Origin: an uncultured Gammaproteobacteria bacterium
GTDB taxonomy: Bacteria > Pseudomonadota > Gammaproteobacteria > Steroidobacterales > JABDMI01
NCBI GenBank assembly: GCA_938039225.1
Contig: CALHVH010000146.1
Coordinates: 1 to 12,452 of the forward strand
DNA: 12,452 bases
Direction: 5' to 3'
Part shown: positions 6,415-12,452 of the stretch, in pieces
How positions within the stretch are numbered: the stretch's first letter is position 1
Layout of the letters: each line of letters opens with the position of its first letter
The notes under the pieces: model-generated
What the model saw: the letters and a program-made list of their open reading frames with translations, nothing else
The model's database searches: none
Told to the model about the DNA's origin: nothing
Translations under genes and position numbers: made by a program

Positions 6415-7595
6415 AATATCTACTTATAACTCTGTTAAGCACCTGCCTTCTCAGTGCATGTGCTTCAACAACGCCAACCATTAGTACTGGCGTCCCAACT
6501 AGTTTTGGTCCGAATGCTGTAGTGGTTGTCATTAATGACCCTAGACCATCGCGTCGTAAACAATCAGCTGTTAGCACAGGTTATCAATCGCGAATTAACT
6601 ATGACGTGGACCCTTTACTCACAAAGACCAGCAAGACTATTGCTACCGACTATCAATTATTAGTAAGCTATGAATGGCCTATTCGTTCTCTTGGGGCACA
6701 TTGTTTTATAGTTGAATCAAATGACCCTGAAACACTTATCCGATTATTGAATAATGACTCTAGAGTACGTTTTGCACAAACCTTAAATAGTTTTTTGGGG
6801 AGCAGTTCAGATGATACCCCAATAGAAAAAAACCTATCAACGCCCTCTAAGTCAAAAATAATTCCGAACTTATATCACTCTGAAAATCAATACGGTAAAG
6901 GGCAACGCATTGCAATAATTGATACATTAGCTGATATAAATCATCCAGATTTGAAAATGAGTGATATAGAGCAGTGGGATCTTATAGGGCGTTCTAGAGG
7001 TCAATTACAAGAAAAGCATGGTACAGCTGTGTTAGGCTTAATTGCTGCTCAACATTCAAATGGAATTGGTATTAATGGCGCTGCTCCTAAAGCTAAAATT
7101 GGCTTATTTCGCGGTTGTTGGCAGGTTGAAAAAGAATCTAGCCAAGCAAGGTGCGACACAGTTGCGCTTTCAATCGCCTTAGATGCTGCTATTCGTTGGA
7201 AACCCGATGTCATTAATTTAAGCTTATCAGGACCGCCCGATCGTTTACTTGAAGAGTTCATTAAAAAAATGACTAACAGCGGTGTTGTGGTAGTTGCAGC
7301 ATTTGATGAAAAACGAGATGAAATAAATCGATTTCCCACTAAACGCTCAGGCGTGATATTTGCTTATGGCAATAATAGCCAAGTAAAAAAACCTTATAAC
7401 TCAGATACAATCGTAATTAGTCAAAAAGACGCTCTGACACTACAACCTGGTGGAAAATACGATGTGCTTACTGGTCATTCAATGGCTGCGCCAATAGTCT
7501 CATCTGTGATTGCTTTATACAAGGAATCTAAACCCAATGGCAATAATAAGGACTTACTAACTGAACTGAAGCACTTGCAAGCTAGCTATCTTTGA
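6411..7595 (+). CDS. Lipoprotein subtilisin-like serine peptidase (S8 family)
   Basis: The 394-residue protein starts with a lipoprotein signal (LLSAC, lipidated C17, followed by Ala-Ser). Residues about 80-128 (YQLLVSYEW, GAHCFIVESND, LLNNDSRVRFAQ) resemble an I9-type inhibitory propeptide. The S8 domain (about 160-390) has all three catalytic residues: D171 (AIIDTLADINHPDL), H203 (KHGTAVLGLIAA) and S357 (GHSMAAP, with His in place of the usual Thr). The usual oxyanion-hole Asn of the AAGN motif is replaced: the site reads VVAAFDEK, with Asp299. It should act at the envelope, most likely the periplasmic face of the outer membrane. The 4-bp overlap with the anti-sigma gene implies coupled translation and a shared pathway; its substrate is unknown. 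Confidence 0.9.
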   Translation: MKYLLITLLSTCLLSACASTTPTISTGVPTSFGPNAVVVVINDPRPSRRKQSAVSTGYQSRINYDVDPLLTKTSKTIATDYQLLVSYEWPIRSLGAHCFIVESNDPETLIRLLNNDSRVRFAQTLNSFLGSSSDDTPIEKNLSTPSKSKIIPNLYHSENQYGKGQRIAIIDTLADINHPDLKMSDIEQWDLIGRSRGQLQEKHGTAVLGLIAAQHSNGIGINGAAPKAKIGLFRGCWQVEKESSQARCDTVALSIALDAAIRWKPDVINLSLSGPPDRLLEEFIKKMTNSGVVVVAAFDEKRDEINRFPTKRSGVIFAYGNNSQVKKPYNSDTIVISQKDALTLQPGGKYDVLTGHSMAAPIVSSVIALYKESKPNGNNKDLLTELKHLQASYL

Positions 7596-7614
7596 AATTA
7601 ATTTTTTATTTCAA
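7592..7614. terminator. Possible shared terminator between two convergent genes
   Basis: TTGAAAT (7592-7598) and ATTTCAA (7608-7614) form a 7-bp inverted repeat around a T-rich 9-nt loop. It spans the stop codons of both the peptidase and the outer-membrane protein genes, which end only 10 bp apart. The stem is short and AT-rich, so efficiency is doubtful, but no better terminator is present. Confidence 0.3.
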
Positions 7615-8307
7615 TAGATAAGACAGGGTCAACTTGAATTTTGGTGCAACCGAAAGCGTACCAAATAATGATTCACCTTCATTGCTAGTCCTTGTATAAC
7701 TTAGCTCACTGATAAATTGTTTTTTGCGGTACCCAATTCCAAGCTCGGCATATTGATAACTCTCAAAGTCATCACGTGAGAAACTCATAGCACCACTCTC
7801 AAAGGCAAGAAAAACCTCACGTGATATTGGGCGTAAGGTGCGTAACGCCAAGGACACTGCATTAGTATCATGCTCATAATAATTTGGAGAATAAGCCAGT
7901 TCCACATCAAGATGTTCCGCCCAACTCAAACCTACATTAAATTCGCTGTAGTCCCATTCTTTAGTAGATCCAGGAAATTCTCTGTAAGAAGCTGATAAGC
8001 CTAGGGCAAGATCATCTGTTAGCTCATTTTGCCAGCCAGTATATATAAGAATGGATTGCTCTCTTTGCTGAATTTCCAAGGGAGCTGCAACTTGGAGGGC
8101 TCCTCCAATGAAGAAGTTATTGGTGTTATTCCACTCTATATTTACACCAAGCGCAGGTTTATTTGGCGCTTCACTCAAACCGCGTAAACTTGGTTCTGAA
8201 ACAATATTAGCATTTACTGTAAAGCTATTATTTGCTGAAAGAGACTGACAAAGTGCAAAAAACACAATGAAACTTACAGCCAAACGAAAAGCTATGGGGT
8301 TTATCAT
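7606..8307 (-). CDS. Outer-membrane beta-barrel protein, Gcw_chp/TorF-like
   Basis: The 233-residue product has a signal peptide (MINPIAFRL, hydrophobic core, probable cleavage after SLSA, residue 25). Its mature part is rich in alternating aromatic and polar strands, such as FFIGGALQV, ALGLSASYREF, LDVELAYSPNYY and FISELSYTRTS, and ends in a strand with a terminal aromatic/hydrophobic pattern (FKLTLSYLLK), as expected of a small barrel. The start of the mature region, with SEPSLRGLSEAPNKPALGVNIEW, recalls the SDYxFRGxSxxxxxPAxQ opening of the proteobacterial Gcw_chp/TorF family of putative porins. The ATG at 8307 is preferred to a GTG at 8322, since neither has a strong ribosome site. It converges with the peptidase gene and is not part of the sigma operon. 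The substrate is unknown. Confidence 0.65.
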   Translation of the reverse strand: MINPIAFRLAVSFIVFFALCQSLSANNSFTVNANIVSEPSLRGLSEAPNKPALGVNIEWNNTNNFFIGGALQVAAPLEIQQREQSILIYTGWQNELTDDLALGLSASYREFPGSTKEWDYSEFNVGLSWAEHLDVELAYSPNYYEHDTNAVSLALRTLRPISREVFLAFESGAMSFSRDDFESYQYAELGIGYRKKQFISELSYTRTSNEGESLFGTLSVAPKFKLTLSYLLK

Positions 8308-8409
8308 ATTCAATAATATCACTGGAAACAGAATATCATTATAACTAACATTTCTGTATCAAAACTAGTCAATACTGAAGTTTAAGTAAATCTACTAAAG
8401 GCAAAACAC

Positions 8410-8438
8410 AATAAAGACCCCATACCGAGGCCTTTATT
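8410..8438 (-). terminator. Hairpin terminator of the four-helix membrane protein gene
   Basis: In minus-strand RNA, AAUAAAGGCC (8438-8429) pairs with GGUCUUUAUU (8419-8410) through one G-U pair, around a 9-nt loop, and is followed by GTGTTTT. The same sequence has an A-C mismatch in plus-strand RNA, so it is built for minus-strand transcripts. It begins 17 nt after the stop codon of the gene at 8456-9025. Confidence 0.6.
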
Positions 8439-8455
8439 AACAATCCCAATTCAAT

Positions 8456-9025
8456 TTAACTAATTGATGGCCATAACCAGGCAAACATTGCAGCTATTAC
8501 AACAGCATAAATCAAAGCATCAACTAAATACTTAAACGTAGTTGACCAAGCGTGCCCATACCAAATACTAAATGGAATAGTAGCCCAACCAAAGGCAAGG
8601 AAGCCCACAGCAGACACTAAGCGGAACACATTCATAAACTCAGCACCTGCTTGAAGCGTAAAGCTTGCGACATAAGCAATAAAAATTGCTCCTACTATAA
8701 AATAAGAAATTTGTTGAGCCATTAGCTTGCCCATTTGTGGCATACCATTAGGCAAAACTGCAATCATTGCCACGGGACCATCTGCAAATTTCTTTTGCAT
8801 AGACTCTTCGCCCATTTTTTTCATATCCGAACAAAACGGTACGGTATACATTTTTGGGCTTGGATTCCCTTTGCGAATTGCATCCATAACTTCGTCTTCA
8901 TTGGATAATTGGTTGTAATCGGAATTATGATATTTAATGACCATATGGATTAAGCCACTCGCAATCCAGGCTAATAGACCACCAGCAATTATTGGCAACC
9001 AAAGTTGTAAAATACTAACTGACAT
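8456..9025 (-). CDS. Four-helix inner-membrane protein, family not recognised
   Basis: The 189-residue protein has an N-terminal helix (about 8-30, ending SGLIHMVIKYHNSDY), a hydrophilic stretch of about 70 residues (35-104), and three further helices (about 105-125, 133-155, 165-186). The hydrophilic part contains NEDEVMDAIRKGNPSPKMYTVPF, split here as NEDEVMDAIRK (42-52) and PSPKMYTVPF (55-64), then MGEESMQKKFADGPVAMIAV. This pattern of one helix, a soluble segment and a three-helix bundle looks like a conserved bacterial family, but I cannot name it or give a function. The ribosome site is very strong (GGGGAGGAG, 5 nt before the ATG), which suggests high expression. Its own terminator follows, so it is probably a single-gene unit. 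Confidence 0.75.
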   Translation of the reverse strand: MSVSILQLWLPIIAGGLLAWIASGLIHMVIKYHNSDYNQLSNEDEVMDAIRKGNPSPKMYTVPFCSDMKKMGEESMQKKFADGPVAMIAVLPNGMPQMGKLMAQQISYFIVGAIFIAYVASFTLQAGAEFMNVFRLVSAVGFLAFGWATIPFSIWYGHAWSTTFKYLVDALIYAVVIAAMFAWLWPSIS

Positions 9026-9104
9026 AGCAACTCCTCCCCAGAAGTTTATTAGAACACTTGAATATAGTACTCCTAAATTTACAGAAAGTTAAATTCCAGA
9101 TATT

Positions 9105-9126
9105 AAAAAACCCAGCAATCGCTGGG
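9105..9126 (-). terminator. Intrinsic terminator of the large secreted protein gene
   Basis: On the minus strand CCCAGC (9126-9121) and GCTGGG (9116-9111) form a GC-rich 6-bp stem with a 4-nt loop, followed by six T (9110-9105). It begins 8 nt after the stop codon at 9135. It also insulates the next gene, whose strong ribosome site lies just downstream. Confidence 0.85.
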
Positions 9127-9134
9127 CTTAATAT

Positions 9135-11936
9135 TTATCTTCGTCTGTATTTATGTTGCATTAGCATAAACATCATTAATAACATCCACAGTGAAATGGA
9201 ACCTCCGCCCCCTCCACCACTATCTGATGGTGGAGGTGTTATAGGAGTGGTGACTACCTGAGCTCGTACTGTAATAGATACAGTTGCCGCCTGAGAAACC
9301 GCTCCGTTATTATCTTCTACTGTGTATTGCAAAGTATCTGTTCCGCTGTAACCAGCATTTGGTGTGTAACGGATTTGCCCATCGGATAAAACTTCGGCTG
9401 TTCCGTTAGCTGGGCTGCTGGCAATAGTTACTGAATCAGCATTAAGGGAGCCGTCTGAGTCTGAGTCATTTGAAAGGACGTTTATTGTTATTGCTGTTTG
9501 GTAGCTTGTTGTAGCTGAATCATTTATTGATGATGGTGTTGAATTTGGGTTTTCAATATCAACTTCGGTAATTAGTGCAAGTTTCAAAGATTTCGTGCCT
9601 TTATCAAAATATGAAACTCCTATATTTCCCACATCATCTGCAAAAATATCAGAATAAAAACCGGTACCTAGCTCCACGTCTAGAATGCCCAATTCCCAAT
9701 TTTGGCCTACAAGTTTTTTTCCATATTCTAGAGATTGGGTTAACTCACTAAAATATGACACAAATACATTTCCAGTTTTTGACACTGTAATAGCTGGTCT
9801 TTTTGGTGCATATAACGACCAATCACCAATTATCACTTCATCATTAATTATAGACTTATTTTTTGTTGAATCATTTTTATAAACAAAATTATAGATACCT
9901 GTTGGGAAACACTGATTAGGACAATTAAATAATCCTTGATATGCTAAATTAAAATTTCCTGAATAATCTAAATCAAAATCAAAACCGGTTAACTCATTAT
10001 TAGGGCTAGTATCCAATTCTTCTTGATTTAGAATGTTTTTTATTCCCCAAACATTATTATTTAATGTTGCCAAATAAAAATTAGTATTACGATTACCCAG
10101 GTTATTCTCTTCTACTAAAGGGTATACAATCTGTAAAGTATTTTCAATTTGCTCCATATCAATTTTAGCAACAGCTCCTGCTTTACTCGAATCTGTAGGT
10201 ACAAATATTGTTTGGATAGTTCTAGCACCTGTCATTTTGACGTATTTAATTCTACTGAGTCCATTAGAATAAGCTATGTGAACAACTTCATCACTATCTA
10301 TCACAATATCTGCAGATCCACTGCTAGTTATAAATAACTCATTATCTATCGTCTCGAGAACCCAATCACCTGATTGGTTAGTTACATAATTCACTCCACT
10401 TCTTCCAAAAAATACTATATGTGCAAAACCATGCTTATCAATAGCTATGCTTTTCACATTAGCGTCGGTTCCATCATAAAAAAACGTTTCCGAAATATCC
10501 TCAATCAACCAAGTGCTATCTATTTCTTTAATATAAACCAATTTTGGATTAAAATCCCCAGTCCTTTTTGTTGAAGTCAAATGCCAGCCACCATTGATAT
10601 CTGAGGTTAAAATACTCTCTTCTCCAAAAGTTACGGAAGCAAATTTGTCCCCTCCTTCAGTTAATATCGTGGTACTAGTTGAATCTGATGTTTTTTTTAC
10701 ATGTACTATTTCGTCGCTTAACACCCTATGTTGGAAAATTACATTTACATTACCTAAATTATCAATAACTAAATTTTGAGGTAGGCCCTCGCGTAAACCA
10801 GACCAAGCTTTTTCAACTAAGGTCTCTTCTTCCCAAAAGCCAGAAGCATTATTTACATAGATTAAACTTTTCTTTGCACTACCAAATTCAACAGGAACTA
10901 CACCTGCAAAAGATACATGAATATTATCAGCATTATCAATTTCAAATGAAACGTCTGTATCAAGCTGGGCTTGTAGATCACTTAGTTTTTCAAATTCCCA
11001 TTGTCCTTCTTTTTTAACTATTAAATAGGCCCTAGTATTGAAGGTACTACCCGACTTGAAGCCTACAAAACTGGGTTGATTTAGAGAATCAAACTTAAGT
11101 TCAGAAAAATTATAACTTTTCACATCAGTTATTTCTTCAAATACCCAATCATTGTCAATCTTTCTTGCTAAATATAATATTGGCTCTGCTGGAATGTCAG
11201 TAGGAAATATATGCGGGTACACAATGTGAAGAACATCATCTAAATCAAAACTAAGTTGAATTTGAAAGACATTTCCAGATGTTAATACAGAACCTGGATT
11301 TGTTTGCAGTATTTCCTTATACCATTGTCCAGAGTGTTTCCATGCATGAACCAACAGTATACTAATGTTCCCAACATCATCGCGCTCTGTCGAAAAATAT
11401 GCAATATGCGGATTACCCTCTGAGTCTACTGAAAACCCTACATCATCTGAAACTGTGCCGATTATTGAAACATCTGTGTTTAAACGTGCTGGCAATATAT
11501 CATTAGGTACGTACTCAACAATCCATTCACCATCTTTTTCATAAGCATATTTAAAGTTAATGTTGTAACAATCAGTATTTTCATTACACATAGAGATAGT
11601 TCTATATGTTGATTGTTGTTGCTCGAAGTACAACACATGCTTTCTTTCAAATGAATCCATTGCTACTGTTGCAACTGATCCAGTCCCAGGGCTCTCATCA
11701 ATTTTATTTTTTTTCCATACGCCATCTTTGAATTGAAATTCATTTAAAAATTCATAACCAGCATACAAATATAAAACATCATCACTATCTTTAACTAATG
11801 ACTGGTTTCTAATATTACTTAAGTCTAAATTCGCAACTGAGCTTAAGGTAATTTCAGCATAACTGGCCTTTGCTAAAGTACAACATAGAATTAGTATTAA
11901 AATTTTAGATAGACAGTTATAGATATTTTTTGGCAT
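9135..11936 (-). CDS. Large secreted beta-propeller-repeat protein with cadherin-like domain and GlyGly-CTERM-like tail
   Basis: The 933-residue product opens with a signal peptide (MPKNIYNCLSKILILILCC, probable cleavage after SYA, residue 27). Residues about 30-790 contain roughly a dozen loose repeats with the core F-x-h-D-x-x-G-N-x-H-h-x-Y, for example FSVDSEGNPHIAYF, FEIDNADNIHVSF, SIAIDKHGFAHIVFF and DIVIDSDEVVHIAY, usually followed by a W-containing strand such as GVWKKNKID or SGQWYKEIL. This is typical of beta-propeller blades. A cadherin-like/Big-type domain follows (about 804-890; INVLSNDSDSDG, RYTPNAGYSGTDTLQYTV). The end is a Pro/Ser linker, SGGGGGGS, a short membrane helix and KYRRR, the plan of GlyGly-CTERM proteins processed by rhombosortase and exported by type II secretion. 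ATG 11936 is preferred to GTG 11951. No enzyme motif is visible; adhesion or surface binding is a guess. Confidence 0.8.
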   Translation of the reverse strand: MPKNIYNCLSKILILILCCTLAKASYAEITLSSVANLDLSNIRNQSLVKDSDDVLYLYAGYEFLNEFQFKDGVWKKNKIDESPGTGSVATVAMDSFERKHVLYFEQQQSTYRTISMCNENTDCYNINFKYAYEKDGEWIVEYVPNDILPARLNTDVSIIGTVSDDVGFSVDSEGNPHIAYFSTERDDVGNISILLVHAWKHSGQWYKEILQTNPGSVLTSGNVFQIQLSFDLDDVLHIVYPHIFPTDIPAEPILYLARKIDNDWVFEEITDVKSYNFSELKFDSLNQPSFVGFKSGSTFNTRAYLIVKKEGQWEFEKLSDLQAQLDTDVSFEIDNADNIHVSFAGVVPVEFGSAKKSLIYVNNASGFWEEETLVEKAWSGLREGLPQNLVIDNLGNVNVIFQHRVLSDEIVHVKKTSDSTSTTILTEGGDKFASVTFGEESILTSDINGGWHLTSTKRTGDFNPKLVYIKEIDSTWLIEDISETFFYDGTDANVKSIAIDKHGFAHIVFFGRSGVNYVTNQSGDWVLETIDNELFITSSGSADIVIDSDEVVHIAYSNGLSRIKYVKMTGARTIQTIFVPTDSSKAGAVAKIDMEQIENTLQIVYPLVEENNLGNRNTNFYLATLNNNVWGIKNILNQEELDTSPNNELTGFDFDLDYSGNFNLAYQGLFNCPNQCFPTGIYNFVYKNDSTKNKSIINDEVIIGDWSLYAPKRPAITVSKTGNVFVSYFSELTQSLEYGKKLVGQNWELGILDVELGTGFYSDIFADDVGNIGVSYFDKGTKSLKLALITEVDIENPNSTPSSINDSATTSYQTAITINVLSNDSDSDGSLNADSVTIASSPANGTAEVLSDGQIRYTPNAGYSGTDTLQYTVEDNNGAVSQAATVSITVRAQVVTTPITPPPSDSGGGGGGSISLWMLLMMFMLMQHKYRRR

Positions 11937-11973
11937 GATAACAAGTTTCACTCAATGTAATACTAAATCAGTA

Positions 11974-11979
11974 ATTATA
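11974..11979 (-). promoter_or_regulatory. Possible -10 box of the large secreted protein gene
   Basis: TATAAT on the minus strand, preceded by TG. No good -35 box lies 16-18 nt upstream. It would place the start site near 11967, about 30 nt before the ATG at 11936. Confidence 0.35.
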
Positions 11980-11997
11980 CAGAATAAACATGCCTTT

Positions 11998-12025
11998 ATC
12001 TTTGATACCAATACAATTCAAAGAT
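11998..12025. repeat. 8-bp inverted repeat with 12-nt spacer
   Basis: ATCTTTGA (11998-12005) and TCAAAGAT (12018-12025) are exact reverse complements. The arms lie 19-52 nt upstream of the putative -10 box of the large secreted protein gene, so they could be a regulator site. There is no T run to suggest a terminator. Confidence 0.4.
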
Positions 12026-12111
12026 CATACATGCAATTTTAATATATAAATAATTAAACTCAGAAAGAATAAAATACTGGTTTATTTCTCAACTAGAGTT
12101 TATTAACTTTT

Positions 12112-12217
12112 AAGCTTGGCAATGTCCTACTTTACAAAACACATCGTGTGCTTTGTCCTAAAGGGCCAGCTAATAAATGAGCAATTCAAATTCGTTCCAG
12201 ACGAATTTAGTCACATG
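12112..12217 (-). repeat. Structured repeat element, copy A (5S-end-like borders, four hairpins)
   Basis: Read on the minus strand the element begins CATGTGAC (12217-12210) and ends AGTAGGACATTGCCAAGCTT (12131-12112). Between are four potential hairpins. The first is a perfect 8-bp stem (12188-12195 with 12201-12208, 5-nt loop). The second is a weak stem (12169-12182) of three outer and two inner pairs. The third is a minimal CC/GG stem around 12157-12165. The fourth is a 10-pair stem (12134-12143 with 12147-12156), whose single mismatch becomes a G-U pair in minus-strand RNA. The borders together resemble the 3' end of gammaproteobacterial 5S rRNA. It is in the same orientation as copy B. 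Confidence 0.7.
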
Positions 12218-12250
12218 GACTTAGGTAGTATAAGTAGAACCGTAAATTGT

Positions 12251-12296
12251 AAATACAAAAAAGCCCATCTCTAATGAGACGGGCTTTTTTGTATTT
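12251..12296 (-). terminator. Very strong terminator between the two repeat elements
   Basis: A 21-bp stem with one mismatch (12251-12271 with 12276-12296) has a 4-nt loop and a GC-rich middle (GCCCGTCTC) flanked by A6 and T6. The mismatch at 12267/12280 becomes a G-U pair in minus-strand RNA, so that strand is favoured, although it should work in both directions. On the minus strand it starts directly after the end of copy B, just as a terminator would follow a 5S rRNA gene. Confidence 0.85.
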
Positions 12297-12297
12297 A

Positions 12298-12406
12298 AAG
12301 CTTGACAATGTCCTACTCTATGAAATGCGTCCATGCATTTCACCCCTGCGGGGCTAGCATTACAAGTAATGCTATTCAAAAATTGCTCCTGCATTTTTGT
12401 CACATG
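12298..12406 (-). repeat. Structured repeat element, copy B (5S-end-like borders, four hairpins)
   Basis: On the minus strand it begins CATGTGAC (12406-12399) and ends AGTAGGACATTGTCAAGCTT (12317-12298), one base different from copy A at that end. Four hairpins fill the interior. They are a 9-pair stem with one bulge (12377-12386 with 12391-12399), a 9-bp stem with a tiny loop (12355-12363 with 12366-12374), a CCCC/GGGG stem with a 3-nt loop (12343-12353) and a perfect 8-bp stem (12321-12328 with 12335-12342, 6-nt loop). The order matches copy A, but most arm sequences differ. A terminator follows directly on the minus strand. Confidence 0.75.
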
Positions 12407-12452
12407 GTGCCATGTTATAAAACAGTAATACTCATGACAGAAATTAAAAAAC

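Larger units (their letters stand above)
11937..12452. other. Gene-free region holding a leader, inverted repeats and two structured elements
   Basis: No stretch here codes for a credible protein. The left part (11937-12111) is very AT-rich and is the upstream region of the large secreted protein gene. The right part holds two copies of a hairpin element (12112-12217 and 12298-12406) with a strong terminator between. The last 46 bases (12407-12452) show no recognisable feature. One reading frame stays open from 12403 to 12221 but only crosses hairpin arms and the terminator. Confidence 0.7.

Noticed and set aside
9058..9261. A 67-codon plus-strand frame ending in a proline run
   Set aside because: The proline run is the antisense of the Gly-rich tail of the large secreted protein, and the frame crosses that gene's terminator.
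12221..12403. A 60-codon minus-strand open frame (start MTKMQEQFL)
   Set aside because: It runs across the hairpin arms of repeat copy B and then through the terminator. Its residues just translate those structures, and there is no ribosome binding site or protein-like feature.
12112..12406. CRISPR-like arrangement of repeats
   Set aside because: There are only two copies of about 107 bp with internal hairpins. They lack short identical repeats, regular spacers and any cas gene.
12298..12406. A functional 5S rRNA gene
   Set aside because: Only the 3'-end-like segments are present; the 5' half and the central arms are missing and hairpins occupy the interior.

Overview
The window is AT-rich and gene-dense, with Sec signal peptides, two lipoboxes, a Gcw_chp/TorF-like outer-membrane protein, a GlyGly-CTERM-like tail and an ECF sigma factor module. 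This points to a Gram-negative gammaproteobacterium, probably of the marine Alteromonadales type. The sequences near the right edge that resemble the 3' end of gammaproteobacterial 5S rRNA agree with that, but the assignment is an inference. No tRNA, complete rRNA, insertion sequence or CRISPR array was recognised.

Left part, minus strand: the first 89 bases hold the start of a secreted protein of unknown function. After an AT-rich gap with an 18-bp perfect palindrome comes a likely three-gene operon read right to left: a TMEM175-like membrane protein (2384-3121), a membrane-anchored SxxK serine hydrolase (1156-2346) and a stand-alone formyltransferase (374-1147). Two terminator hairpins in series (3182-3248) separate it from the next operon.

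Centre (3276-7595): this is the most coherent system. On the minus strand are two adjacent spondin-domain genes, one for a secreted protein and one for a lipoprotein. Divergent from them, on the plus strand, are an ECF sigma factor, a single-pass anti-sigma-like protein and a lipoprotein S8 (subtilisin-like) peptidase, the last two overlapping by 4 bp. The intergenic region carries two matching ECF-type promoters, GAACCT-N15/16-CCTCTWAC, one facing each operon. The simplest reading is an autoregulated sigma factor that also drives the spondin pair. The anti-sigma periplasmic tail and the peptidase N-terminus both look like small propeptide-type domains, which suggests how the envelope peptidase might talk to the anti-sigma factor.

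Right part, minus strand: a Gcw_chp/TorF-like outer-membrane protein (7606-8307), an unrecognised four-helix membrane protein (8456-9025), and a 933-residue secreted protein (9135-11936) made of about a dozen propeller-type repeats, one cadherin-like domain and a GlyGly-CTERM-like anchor. Hairpin terminators follow the last two.

Right edge (11937-12452): there is no credible gene. It holds two direct copies of a roughly 107-bp structured element. Each is bounded by short sequences resembling the two sides of a cut in the 5S rRNA 3' end and contains four consecutive hairpins whose positions match but whose stem sequences differ. A very strong terminator lies between the copies. This is the most unusual feature of the window.
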